From positions 5,948,701 through 6,012,700 of the forward strand of contig NC_035177.2 of the NCBI RefSeq assembly GCF_001659605.2: a DNA stretch of 64,000 nt. The letters run 5' to 3'. A program made the translations under genes and the position numbers. The stretch is from Manihot esculenta (Eukaryota > Streptophyta > Magnoliopsida > Malpighiales > Euphorbiaceae). The notes below the pieces were generated by a model. It saw nothing but the letters and a program-made list of their open reading frames with translations, did not search any database and was not told the DNA's origin. Positions 11,188 to 22,000 of the stretch are shown in pieces (the stretch's first letter is position 1; every line of letters starts with the position of its first letter).

Positions 11188-12735
11188 TATAATACTCGGC
11201 TAGACCCCGGCATCGGAATTTCAATTTTCCGGCGGAATCTTCGCTGGAATCCGGAAATCTCGGATGTCAGAACCTTCTAGAAGGGTAAAATAAAGGTTTT
11301 CTAAAATGTTTTTAAGTGTTTTGAAGGTTTACAATGAGAAAGAAATTGAGTTTTGAAAGAAAAGACCAAGGAGGGAAGAACCCAGGTTCGGCCGCCGAAC
11401 CTCAAGTTCGGCCGCCGAACATGGGGCTGTTTAGGAGGCACGTTAGGCTTCTGAAAGTGGCTTTCTTTCGGCCGCCGAACGTGGTGAGGTTTTGGAAACA
11501 GCTTTGGTCGCCGAAGGAGGTTTGGCCGACCACCTATAAAAGGCCCTGTGTCCGGAAAATGGGCGAGTTTTCTCTCTCTTTTCAGGCATAGGTGAGTTCA
11601 TGCTCTCCTTTGGTTATTTTTATGCTTTTTCTTCAAATCCCTCAAGTTTTCATGAGTTTCATCTTTGTTTTGAAGAGTTTTAAGCTTTAATTAAGGTTTT
11701 GAGAGCTTGGAGACTTTTGGAGCTTGGACTCTCTATACCTTCAAGCTTGGATCGCACCAAACCTCGATCTTCAAGAGGTAAGTGTAGATCCTCATCTTTT
11801 GCAATGTTTCAAGTAAGTTTTATGAAGGTTTTGAGGGGTTTAGGGGGGTAGAGATGCATGTTTAAGCTAGAAGTAAAAATGTTAGGGTTATGTGAGTTAT
11901 GAGGTATTGTGTGTTGTTATGCATGTTTAATGTGATGTTTGTTGGGGTTTAGGCTAGTTTGAGACCCCTATATGTTTATATACATGTTTATGCATGCTTG
12001 TGAGTGTTGTAGTTGAGTTTGGAAAGTTTGGAAGGTTTTTGTGCATGTAAGGGCTGAGTTCTGCCACTTTTGGAAGAACTCAGGTTCGGCAGCCGAAGGC
12101 ACTTTCGGCCGCCGAACCTGCCTGTGGTGGCTTGTTTTGGCTGCCGAACCCTGCCCCTGAAAGTTGGACTTTCGGCTCTGGAGGGGAGTTTCGGCCACCG
12201 AAGGTGCCGCCGAACATGCATGAGTTTCGGCTCTGGAACCACTTTCGGCCGCCGAAGGTGCCGCCAAAAGTGGCTGAGTTTTGGCTCTGGAGGGACTTTC
12301 GGCCGCCGAACCTGCCGCCGAAAGTGCCCTGTTCAGCCTTCTTTTACATGATTTCTATGATTGTTTTATGACATTTTAGGGGGTTTTTGGGGAGTTGTTT
12401 AGAGTCCTGTTAGAGTATGTTTGGTCCCTCATTTGAGTCCACCTATGTAGGATCGGACTTGAGGAACCGAGGTGTTCGGCAGTGTTAGCTGCTCCAGAGT
12501 TAGTCCAGAGGTAGCCGGAGGTGAGTAGAACTGAACTCTATGTTTAACAAATAAATCAAATGTTTTAAGCATGTTCATGCATCATGAATACCATGTTATG
12601 TAATAGGTTGTTTGCATTAGAATTCACGAATATGATGCATTGCATAATACGATGATGATGATGTGGATGAATATTGAATGATCCTCTAGCCCTCTGTACG
12701 ATATGATATGACATGAGATGGAAAGACCAGGCATT
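11188..12735 (+). mobile_element. Forward family A LTR, 3' end missing
   Basis: It starts TATAATACTCGGCTAGAC (TG changed to TA). The TATA box is near 11535-11544, palindromes TTCGGCCGCCGAA lie upstream of it and at 12085-12330, and the donor-like AG|GTAAG is near 11778. Homology to other A LTRs ends inside the short tandem-repeat zone (AGATGGAAAGACCAGG). About 30 bp of unplaced sequence follow, then integrase code begins. Confidence 0.85.
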
Positions 12736-12755
12736 GCTGTATCGCCCCTTGCAAT

Positions 12756-13652
12756 ATGCTATATGTCAGGTTGCATGGGGCTCCTGTTTCAATAGTGTCT
12801 GATAGAGGACCCCAGTTCACCTTCAGGTTTTTGCGGAGTCTGCAGAATGCTATGGGCACCAGGTTAGATTTCAGCACTGCTTTCTATCCTCAGACGGACG
12901 GACAATCAGAGAGGACCATCCAGACGACAGAAGATATGCTCAGAATGTGTGTGCTAGATTTTGGCGGTTCTTGGAGGCAGCATCTACCTTTGGTGGAGTT
13001 TGCCTACAATAACAGCTATCATGCTAGCATAGGGATGGCTCCATATGAAGCTTTTTATGGAAGGAAGTGCAGGTCGCCTGTCTGTTGGGAGGAAGTTGGA
13101 GAAAGGGCCTTGGCAGGGCCTGAACTAGTAGAGATCACCAGCATAGTAGTGCCCATAATCAAAGAAATGATCAAAACTGCTATGAGCAGGCAAAAGAGCT
13201 GTGCAGATATCTGCAGAAGACAAGTAGAGTTTCAGGAGGGAGATTTGGTGTTGCTCAAGGTGTCTCCTATGAAAGGGGTGATTCGATTTGGGAAGATGGG
13301 TAAGTTAGCTCCACGGTACATCGGACCCTTTGAGATTTTGCAAAAGGTCGGGAATGTATCGTACAAGTTGGACTTGCCTGCTTCCATGGAGAGAATCCAT
13401 CCAGTTTTCCATGTTTCCATGTTACGGAAATTCGCGTCAGATCCGGGCAAGGTTCTTAGTGAACCTGATGTGGAGATCCTAGAAGATCTCACCTATGTTG
13501 AGCAGCCAGTACGGATCCTAGACACCCAGATCAAAAAGCTAAGGAACAAGGAAATCCCGATAGTGAAAGTCCTTTGGAATCACCACAACATCGAAGAGTG
13601 TACCTGGGAGACACGGGAGTCTTTGCTCCAGCAATATCCTTATCTCTTCTAA
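12756..13652 (+). pseudogene. Family A integrase C-terminal half, open frame of 298 codons
   Basis: From R-L-H-G at 12768 the frame matches the intact copy from its residue ~1378 to the end, with S-D-R-G-P-Q-F, S-E-R-T-I-Q, the [11 protein letters not shown] segment and the V-L-W-N-H-H-N tail. There are no internal stops and the native stop TAA is at 13650-13652. The HHCC zinc finger and the first catalytic Asp are missing because an internal deletion joined the LTR to mid-integrase. The Met at 12756 is junction sequence, not a native start. It could be transcribed from the LTR at 11188, but the product would not be a complete integrase. Confidence 0.88.
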
Positions 13653-13712
13653 GGTGAGTGTTATGTGCTTTGTATGTATGTTTATGTTTTATGCTATGTA
13701 TGCTTGTTTGGT

Positions 13713-13749
13713 GAACATTCGGGGACAAATGTTCTTAAGGGGGGGAGAA
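13713..13749 (+). other. Weakened hairpin and polypurine tract before an A 3' LTR
   Basis: GAACATTCG, GGGA, then CAAATGTTC: one change in the right arm breaks a base pair relative to the other copies. The purine run AAGGGGGGGAGAA ends at the LTR start at 13750. Confidence 0.75.
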
Positions 13750-15189
13750 TGTAATACCCGGCTAGACTCCGGTATCGGAATTCCTACCGCCCAGTGGAAT
13801 CTCGAATGTCGGAAACCTCTAGAAGGGTAAAAACATGTTTTTATAAAATGTTTTCATGTATTTTATGGTTTTAAGTAAGAAAGAAATTGAGTTTTGAATG
13901 AAAAAGACCATAGAGGGAAATCCAGGTTCGGTCGCCGAACCTCATGTTCGGCCGCTGAACATGCATGAGATTTGGAGTCACCTTCGGCTTCCGAAGGTGG
14001 CCTGGCCAGCCACCTATAAAAGGCCCCATGGCCGAAAATGGGCGAGCTTTCTCCCCTATTTTCGGCCAACGGTGAGTCCATGCCCTCCCATGGTTGGTTT
14101 TGATGATTTTCCTCAAATTTTTCAAATTTTAACAAGTTTTAACTTGGTTTTAAAGATTTTTGAAGCTAAGATAAAGTTTTGGAGCTTGGAGACCCAAGGA
14201 GCTAGATTTCTCCCATCTCCAAGTTAGGATCGTCTCTCCTCTCGATCTTCAAGAGGTAAGCTTAGATCCTACCTTTCTTGTATGTTTTAAATAAGTTTTG
14301 AGGGGTTATGGGGTAGAAATGCATGTTTAGGTTAATGTTGAGTTTATGGATAATGTGTGTTGTATGAGTTGCTATATGTGTTTGTGTTGGGGTTTAGAAT
14401 AGTTTGAGACCCCTATATGCTTATTTGCTTATGTATGCATGTTGTAGAATAGCTAAATGCATGTTTGAATGGTTTGGGAGGCAAAATGTGCATGAGGAGG
14501 CTGAGTTTTGCCCTTTGGAAGAACTCAGGTTCGGTAGCCGAAGGACTTTCGGCCGCCGAACCTGCCTGTGGAGGCAAGCCTTTGGCTGCCGAACCCTGCC
14601 CCCGAAAGTTGGACTTTCGGCTTTGGAGGGGAGTTTCGGCCGCCCAAGGTGCCGCCGAACATGCACGAGCTTCGGCTCTGGAACCACTTTCGGCCGCCGA
14701 AGGTGCCGCCGAAAGTGGCTGAGTTTCGGCTCTGGAGGGACTTTCGGCCGCCAAAAGTGCCCTGTTCAGCCTTCCTTTGCATGTTTTCTATGATTGTTTT
14801 AAGGTGTTTTAGGGGGTTTTTGGGGAGTAGTTTAGAGTCATGTTCATGTATGTTTGGTCCCTCGTTTGAGTCCACCTGTGTAGGTTCGGACCCGAGGAAC
14901 CAGGGACCCCAGCAGTGAGATAGATGCTTCAGTGTCTTTTCAGAGCTAGCCTGAGGTGAGTAGAATGACTCTTTATGTTTCAAAGCAAATAATGAAAGTT
15001 TTAGCATGATTCACGCATCATGAATGCCATGAGATATATTAGGTTGTTTGCATTAGAATTCACAAATATATTGCATTGCATATTATGTTGTTGATGTGGA
15101 TGAACGTTGAATGATCCATTAGCCCTCGTATGGTATGATGTGATATGATGATGATACGGTATGGAAGTCCAGGAAGACCCATTCTACGT
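13750..15189 (+). mobile_element. Family A 3' LTR, truncated at its right end
   Basis: It starts TGTAATACCCGGCTAGAC. The TATA box is near 14014-14023, the donor-like AG|GTAAG near 14255, and palindromes at 13925-13965 and 14530-14755. It stops near 15189, within the short tandem-repeat zone, and continues directly as antisense B internal sequence. The missing B sequence (about 1.5 kb of LTR and 3 kb of internal region) shows that a deletion went with this rearrangement. Confidence 0.85.
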
Positions 15190-15377
15190 TTTGTGCTATT
15201 TCTTCAGTTGCTGGATCTGTTTCAGCAGTGTATGTTGCTGGTTTTGTTTCTCGGAACAGCAGTCTTTACAGTAGGTGCAAAAGGTAATTGTTCAGTAGCA
15301 TTGTTAAGGGTGGCAGATTTGGTCATGAAAGAAAAATAAATTAGTGAAATCAATTCCCCGGCAACGGCGCCAATTTT
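15190..15377 (-). mobile_element. 5' internal remnant of a B unit, with primer-binding site
   Basis: On the minus strand it holds a primer site, a short leader and the first codons of gag (M-T-K-S-A-T-L-N-N-A-T), matching the B copy at 32560-32400. On the plus strand, 15355-15372 reads TCCCCGGCAACGGCGCCA, equal to the 3' end of plant tRNA-Asp with CCA; on the element strand this is a perfect 18-nt tRNA-Asp primer site. That is the usual primer of Athila elements. Confidence 0.87.
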
Positions 15378-16606
15378 TGACTCGCGGTTGTCGAAGCCGG
15401 TCAAAAATAACCTTTCTGGTTATCAATAATTTATAACTGCAGATAGTGGTGAAATGATCGAATCCACAGAGAATTGAATACTTACCTATTTTTCTTATCA
15501 AGACCAAGAGAATTAACTGAAACAAAAATAAACAGAAACAAAAATAAAACTGAAAGAGAAATAACTGAAAGCAAATATAACTGAAAGAGAAATAAATAAA
15601 ATTGAAAGCAAAAATAACTGAAACGAGATAAAACTGAAACAAGATAAAACTGAAAGCAAAAATAACTGAAACAAGATAAAACTGAAACGAGATAAATCTG
15701 AAACCAAAAATAAACTGAAAGTAAAATGAGGAGTTTTGAGATTGATTCAATTAAACAACTACTGAAAGCAATAAAATAAGTGAATAATAAAATAAAAGAA
15801 AAATAAATAATAAGAAAGCTCTAATTGAAGAATTGGATCCACTTCAGTTGTTGGGATTGATCATTGACACTTAGTTTCTTTTGATTGATTCAATAGATTA
15901 GTTATGGAGATGGAAGACGTTTCTCACCACCATGTCTCTCCTTATGATTAAACCAATTAGGGAACGTCTTCTAATTAATTACTAATTAACAAATTGCCAA
16001 GGAACGTCCTTGGGCCTTAGGCATCAAAACAATTGTTAATTGCATGAAGAGATAGAGAGATCCAATCCTAACTACTCAAACGCATGAGATGTCGTTAGAT
16101 CATACAATTTCCTTAGTTTTTACACCACGTGTTCTTATGTTTGAATAATCCAAGCAATTACAGACTTAAATCATCCAAACTAACATATTATTACTTTGCA
16201 ATCAAGAATCAACGTAGATCTAAATAACAAAGCAATATTGAAATCAAGCATGAAATTGCATAAATATTGAACAACCAAAAGTTAAACAATGTTTGATCAA
16301 GTCTCCCAATCCATAAAACAACTAAAGTATCACCTAATCTTCAACTAGAATAAAAGATTTCAGCCTTTCATGGCTGAAACAAAAACCAAAAATAAAAGAA
16401 AAGAAGAAAGGTAGAAGAAGAGATGTGAATTTCGCAGGTGCCTCCCAAGGGAGGCTTAAAGGTTGTGTGGAGGCTCCTTATGTGTCTTTTTATAGTTGAA
16501 AGTGCTGCCCTAGGTCATACCTGCTTCCTAATTAGTGAAGAGGCTGCCCAAAGTGCTGAAAAGGAAAGAATCGCGTTCCAAATTCTCCGGAAGGAAGGAG
16601 GCGCGC
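15378..16606 (-). mobile_element. B LTR 2, antisense, first segment
   Basis: It starts TGACTCGCGGTTGTCGAAGC and matches LTR 3 (32611 onward) almost base for base. It holds the ACTGAAA-type repeat block at 15520-15725 and the complement of the LTR TATA region (TTTTTATAGTTG near 16488). It is split after GCGCGC at 16606 by the intact A element. Joined to the segments at 26420-26442 and 28684-29338 the LTR is about 1907 bp. Confidence 0.9.
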
Positions 16607-16962
16607 TGTAATACCCGGCTAGACTCCGGTACCGGAATTCCTACCGTCCGGTGGAATCTCGGATGTCGGAGACCTCTAAAAGGGTAGAATCATGTTTTAT
16701 AAAAATGTTTTCATGTTTTTAATGGTTTTAAAGTATGAAACTAAATGAGTTTTTGCATGAAAAGTCTTTGGAGGAAAACCCAGGTTCGGCCGCCGAAAGT
16801 CAAGTTCGGCCGCCGAACATGCATGCGTTTTGGAGGCACGTTAGGCCCCCGAAAGCCTGAGTGAGGAAAGTGCAGGTTCGGCCGCCGAACCTCATGTTCG
16901 GCCGCCGAACATTGCATGGATGCGGAGGCACATTCGGCCCCCGAACGTGGCCTGGCCAGCCA

Positions 16963-16971
16963 CTATAAAAG
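16963..16971 (+). promoter_or_regulatory. LTR promoter TATA box with an upstream palindrome cluster
   Basis: CTATAAAAG is embedded in GCCACTATAAAAGGG and lies 54-178 bp downstream of four TTCGGCCGCCGAA palindromes. Each palindrome contains GCCGCC, the core of the plant GCC-box bound by ERF proteins. The TATA box and nearby palindromes recur in the other A LTRs. Use as a promoter is inferred from position. Confidence 0.75.
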
Positions 16972-18047
16972 GGTCCCTTAGCCGAAAACGGGCGAGTTTT
17001 TCTCCCCATTTCGGCCAAGGTGAGCTCTCCACCATCTTTGCTCAATCTTGAGTTTTTCCTTCCTTTTTCCATGATTTTTACAAGTTTATAACTTTGGTTT
17101 TGAAGATCTTTGAGCTTAGAACGAGTTTTGGAGCTTGGAGACCAAAAGTTGGAACTTCTCCCATCTCCGAGTTTAGATCTCCTCAACCCTCGATCTTCAA
17201 GAGGTAAGAGCCGATCTTAAGCTCAATGTATGATTTAAACAAGTTTTATGAAGTTTTAAGGGGTAGAATGCATGTTAGGGTATATGTTGAACCTATGGGT
17301 TTTTGATGACTTTTTGAACAATGTAGCTTGATTGTGTGTGATTGAAGTGTTGTAGAGGGGGTATATGCATGTTTGAGGCCCCTAGGAACTTGTATGCATG
17401 TTTTGGTTGGAGTATATGCTTGATTTGTGGATTTGGGAGGCAGGAGGTTCATGTGAACCAAGTTTCTGCCCGTTTGGCAGAAACCAGGTTCGGCAGCCGA
17501 AGGAAGTTTCGGCCGCCGAACCCCTCTTGTGGAGGCAGCATTCGGCTGCCGAAGGTGCCCCCGAAAAGAGACTTTCGTCTCTGTCTGGGACCTTCGGCCG
17601 CCGAAGGTGCCGCCGAACCTACCTGAGTTTCGTCTCTGTCCAGGACTTTCGGCCGCCGAAGGTGCCGCCGAAAGTGCCCTGTTCAGCCACTTCATGCATA
17701 CCTCTATGTGATATTTTCAGGATGTTTTAGGGGGGTTTTGGGGAATATATTAGAGTAATGTTTATGTATGTTTGGTCCCTCATTGGAGTCCACCTGTGTA
17801 GGTTCGGACCCGAGGAACCAAGGACCCCAGCAGTGAGCCAGCTGCTACAGAGTTGGTCAGAGTCAGCCAGAGGTGAGTGGAACTAAACTTAACCTTTTAA
17901 ATTTAAGAAATGAAATGCTTTTATCATGCTTCATGCATCATGATCATATTATAGGTTGTTTGCATTAGAATTCACGACTATGCCGCATTGTATTGTTGTG
18001 ATAGATGATAGTGGATGGACATTAGGATGATTCATTAGCCTTCTATA

Positions 18048-18204
18048 TACGAAGTCCTGTGGTGCCCATAATAGGGCCGGGCAATACGAAGACCTGTGGT
18101 GCCCATAATAGGGCCGGGCAATAACTCCGAGTACGAAGTCCTGTGGTGCCCATAATAGGGCCGGGCAATACGAAGTCCTGTGGTGCCCATAATAGGGCCG
18201 GGCA
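18048..18204 (+). repeat. Tandem repeat in the 5' LTR, four ~37-bp units
   Basis: The units contain CGAAGTCCTGTGGTGCCCAT and end GGGCCGGGCA; a short spacer (ATAACTCCGAG) separates the second and third. The same block is at 25632-25788 in the 3' LTR. Other A LTRs have a different unit at the same place, so this part of the LTR turns over quickly. Confidence 0.9.
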
Positions 18205-18833
18205 TGGAGTTGAGGGATTTTTGAATCAGTCCATCCGTGGTGTGATTTATTTGTGCAGTGACGCATTTCATGATAGCATGTTTTAAATATTTTCTTTTAC
18301 AGTTCTACTCACTGGGCTCTGTAGCTCACCCCTCTCCCCTAACCCCCAGGTTTGCAGGTACGGGATAGATAGAGAAGGCAAGAAGAGAAAAAGTCATATG
18401 TATGTAATAGTTAGTTTGTGGACATGACAAATGTATTATGATGAAATGTAAAAATATTCAGGATGTTATGTAATGAGGTTATTGAGGATAGAGTTGTGCT
18501 TGACCATAATATATTGTTAATCCCTTTTGTATGTACATGATCTTATGTTATGATGTTTATGAAAACTAACTCAACACATGATGTTTTGCCTTTGAGGCTT
18601 GATGAGATCCCACAGAGGGACTATGTTATGTATATGTACAGAGTATGCACAGGTTGAGTTAGTTGATGACAGTATGTATGGAGAAAAGTTTTATCTTTTT
18701 ATGTTTATGGTTGATCATGTATGGGATTAAACATGTTTACAGGTTATGTTAGGCTTGCTACGGGTCCCGGCGGCCTTAAGTCGACCCGGATCCTAGCGCC
18801 GGTAGCGGTCCGGATTTTCGGGGCGTTACAGAA

Positions 18834-18846
18834 TGGTATCAGAGCC
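18834..18846 (+). other. Primer-binding site for initiator tRNA-Met
   Basis: TGGTATCAGAGCC starts 3 nt after the 5' LTR and is complementary to the 3' end of plant initiator tRNA-Met. Minus-strand DNA synthesis would begin here. Confidence 0.95.
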
Positions 18847-19068
18847 CTAGGTTCACATGGTCGGACCTAGAGTGTCGGGCTCATAGATGTTCTAGAAGGT
18901 CAAGCACAATAGGAAGGTCATGTCCACTAGGATAGGATGTTGAGTCCTGTCTTGTATGATGATGTGAAATGCCATGATTTTGTACATGTGCATTGATGAT
19001 ATGCTATGCTATTTGATGTATGTGATGAGGGTTCATGTGTGCCCACATGAACCATATGATGCTAATGC

Positions 19069-22000
19069 TTGCTTGATGTGTACTGTTTTTCAGAGAATAG
19101 GATGAGAGGAACTCGTCGATCTGCGCGATTGACTGGAGTGCCACCTGAGGATGAGGGCACGAGCGCCCGTCCTCCTACATTGCCTAGGGCAATGTCTTGT
19201 AGAGCCAACAGAGAGAGAGTGTCAAGGGACCCTAGAAGGTCTTTTGATGCTAGCAGAAGGGGGACTGATAGAGGAGGAAGTTCTTCAGATGTGAGGGAGG
19301 TTATGGAAGAGGATCAGAGGAGGGATGGGAACCTGGATGTGAGCATGCAGGAAGAAGGGACAGGGGAGTCACAGGGAGGCGTTCAGGCCTCGGGGTATGG
19401 TTTTCCACCCCATTATCCACCCTTCCCACAGGGTTCAGGATATCCGATGGGAGGTACATCGGATTACTCCAGCTTTAACCCCTACCCTACCTACATGCCT
19501 TATCCACCTTTCTATCCACCCTATACACAGTACCCAGCTTATCCACCCTCACCCTTCTATCCAAACCCGGCAAACCCCGCCTCGGGGAATGCTGCACCTC
19601 CACCTCCACCACCTACAGAACCAGCAGCCCCAGTTACTCAACCTCCTAGACCTAGCTCAGTCGATGGGAGCAAGGTAAAGATGACAGATTACCTCAAGCT
19701 AGATGCTCCCAAATACAAGTCAGGGGATGACCCCTTTGAGTATCTGAGAGTAGTGAAGACAATAACTGATGAGCTAGGGGCAAGTGACAGCAGGGCCATT
19801 CAGATGGCAGGGTTCACTTTAAAGTGCAAGAAGGCACGGGAATGGTTCAAGTGTTATGTGGACCCGAGACTAGACGGTATGACGTGGGAAGAATTTGCGA
19901 ATGAGTTCGCTGGATGGGCTTTTCCAGACAGTTCTAGAGAACTGAAAATGATTGAGTTTGAGCAACTGAGGCAGTCAGAGCACATGAGTGTAGAGGAGTT
20001 CACGGATAAATTCTTGGAGCTATTGCCTTTTTCAGGGCAAGCTCTAGATTCAGATACGAAGAAAGCCAAGAAATATGTTATGAAGCTGCATTCCAGGTAC
20101 TCCTCGTTGGTTCAGTCAGCTGAGAGAGAAAGTTTCCACACTGTGGTGGATATGGCTCGAAGAATGGAGGCAAGTGCTATAGTTGAAGGGTCAGTGAAGC
20201 AGTCAGTGACCCAATCTTCAGGGGTTAAGACCCCAAGCAGAGGAGGACCAGGGTTCTCTTCTCAGAGCTCAGGTAAGAAGAGGTGGGATAGCACCACCAA
20301 GAAGCCGAAGAAGAATAAGTTTTGGAACAAGTTGAAATCCGGTCTGGGATTCGGCGGTGGCTCGAGCTCAGGCTCAGATGGTACAGAATGCCAGAGATGT
20401 GGAAGACCGCACAGGGGAGTGTGTCGAGCTGGGACTAATGCATGTTTCAGATGTGGACAGGAGGGACACATAGCTCGGGATTGTCCTAGAGCGCCTTTTA
20501 TGGGCCAGCCCCAGCAGACAGCTTCTGGTAGTGTGGCACAGCCAGCAGTTCCAGCCACAACTCAGGGCAGTGGCAGAGGTAGAGGGAGAGGGGCAGCCTC
20601 TTCTTCTGGTTCCCGAGGTGAAGGTCCATCAGCTCCAGCCAGGATCTTCACCATGACACAGCAGGAGGCTAACACATCCAACACCGTGGTGTCAGGTAAT
20701 CTCGTCATTGGGTGTTCTGATGTGTATGCATTAATGGACCCGGGTGCATCTCATTCATTTATTGCTCCGAGAGCCGTTGAGAGGTTGGGTCTGATAGTCT
20801 CTGGGTTAGAGTGTCCCCTATGGGTCAGTGGACCCAAGTGTGACCCGTCGGTGGCAGTGTCAGTCTGCCAGTACAGTCCAGTTTTTATTGAGGGAAGATG
20901 CCTCTCCGCCGACCTTGTGGTTCTAGATTTGACAGACTTTGACGTCATTCTAGGGATGGATTGGCTATCTACCCATGGTGCTACCTTGGACTGCAGGGAC
21001 AAGGTAGTCAGGTTCAGAGATCAGAACGGGTCAGAGGTAGTCTTCAGAGGAGACAAGAGGGGCACACCTAGAGGTCTGATATCAGCTCTTCAGGCTCATA
21101 GGTTGCTTAGGAAGGGATGTCAGGGGTACTTAGCTCATGTGAGAGAGCTAGACAGTCAGGTCAGGGAGCCGGCCTCGGTGCCAGTTGTCAGAGAGTTTCA
21201 GGATGTCTTTCCTGATGAGCTTCCAGGTTTACCACCTGCTAGGGAGATAGAGTTCGAGATAGAGTTGGTGCCTGGAACTAGACCGATCTCTATCCCTCCC
21301 TACAGGATGGCTCCAGCCGAGTTAAAGGAGTTGAAAGAGCAATTGCAAGAGCTGGTAGAAAAGGGTTTCATCCGACAGAGTACCTCGCCTTGGGGTGCTC
21401 CAGTCTTGTTCGTGAGAAAGAAGGATGGATCCCTTAGACTTTGTATCGACTACAGGCAGTTGAACAAAGTCACTACCAAGAATAGGTACCCATTGCCTAG
21501 GATCGATGATCTATTCGACCAGCTAGCCGGAGCGGGTTGTTTCTCCAAAATAGATCTAAGATCGGGGTACCATCAGCTAAGGATAAGGGATGAGGATGTG
21601 CCGAAGACAGCCTTCAGGACCAGATATGGGCATTTTGAGTTCCTTGTAATGCCGTTCGGGTTAACCAACGCCCCTGCAGCATTCATGGATCTCATGAACA
21701 GAGTGTTTAGCCAGTACCTGGATCACTTCGTTATTGTCTTCATAGATGATATCTTGGTGTATTCCAGGAATGCAGAGGAGCATGCCCATCATCTGCGGTT
21801 GGTCTTGCAGACTTTGAGGGAACATGGCTTGTATGCCAAGTTCTCTAAATGTGAGTTCTGGCTGAGGAGCATTTCGTTCTTGGGGCATGTAGTATCAGAG
21901 AATGGTATTGAGGTAGATCCCAAGAAGACAGAAACTGTAGCTAACTGGCCTAGACCCACTTCAGTGACAGAGATTAGAAGTTTCTTGGGTTTGGCAGGTT

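Larger units (their letters stand above)
16607..18830 (+). repeat. 5' LTR of the intact A element
   Basis: It runs from TGTAATACCCGG to GGGGCGTTACA. The TATA box CTATAAAAG is at 16963-16971. Seven exact TTCGGCCGCCGAA palindromes are present: 16785, 16805, 16877 and 16897 upstream of the TATA box, and 17508, 17593 and 17648 downstream, plus several one-base variants. The donor-like AG|GTAAG is at 17202-17208. Four ~37-bp tandem units with TGGTGCCCATAATAGGGCCG fill 18048-18204. Acceptor-like pyrimidine/CAG sites occur near 18349. A downstream acceptor precedes gag. Confidence 0.95.

Noticed and set aside
15355..15372. tRNA-Asp 3' end
   Set aside because: Only the last 18 nt match, directly next to an LTR; it is a primer-binding site, not a tRNA gene.
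15304..15750. Phe/Leu/Ile-rich frames that look like membrane proteins in B LTRs (also near 10620-10884, 32624-33003, 59590-60050)
   Set aside because: They translate a low-complexity block of TTTCAGTTTATCTCG-like repeats within the LTR.
18048..18204. Four regularly spaced direct repeats resembling a CRISPR array
   Set aside because: They lie in a plant retrotransposon LTR, are almost contiguous without unique spacers, and recur in the partner LTR.
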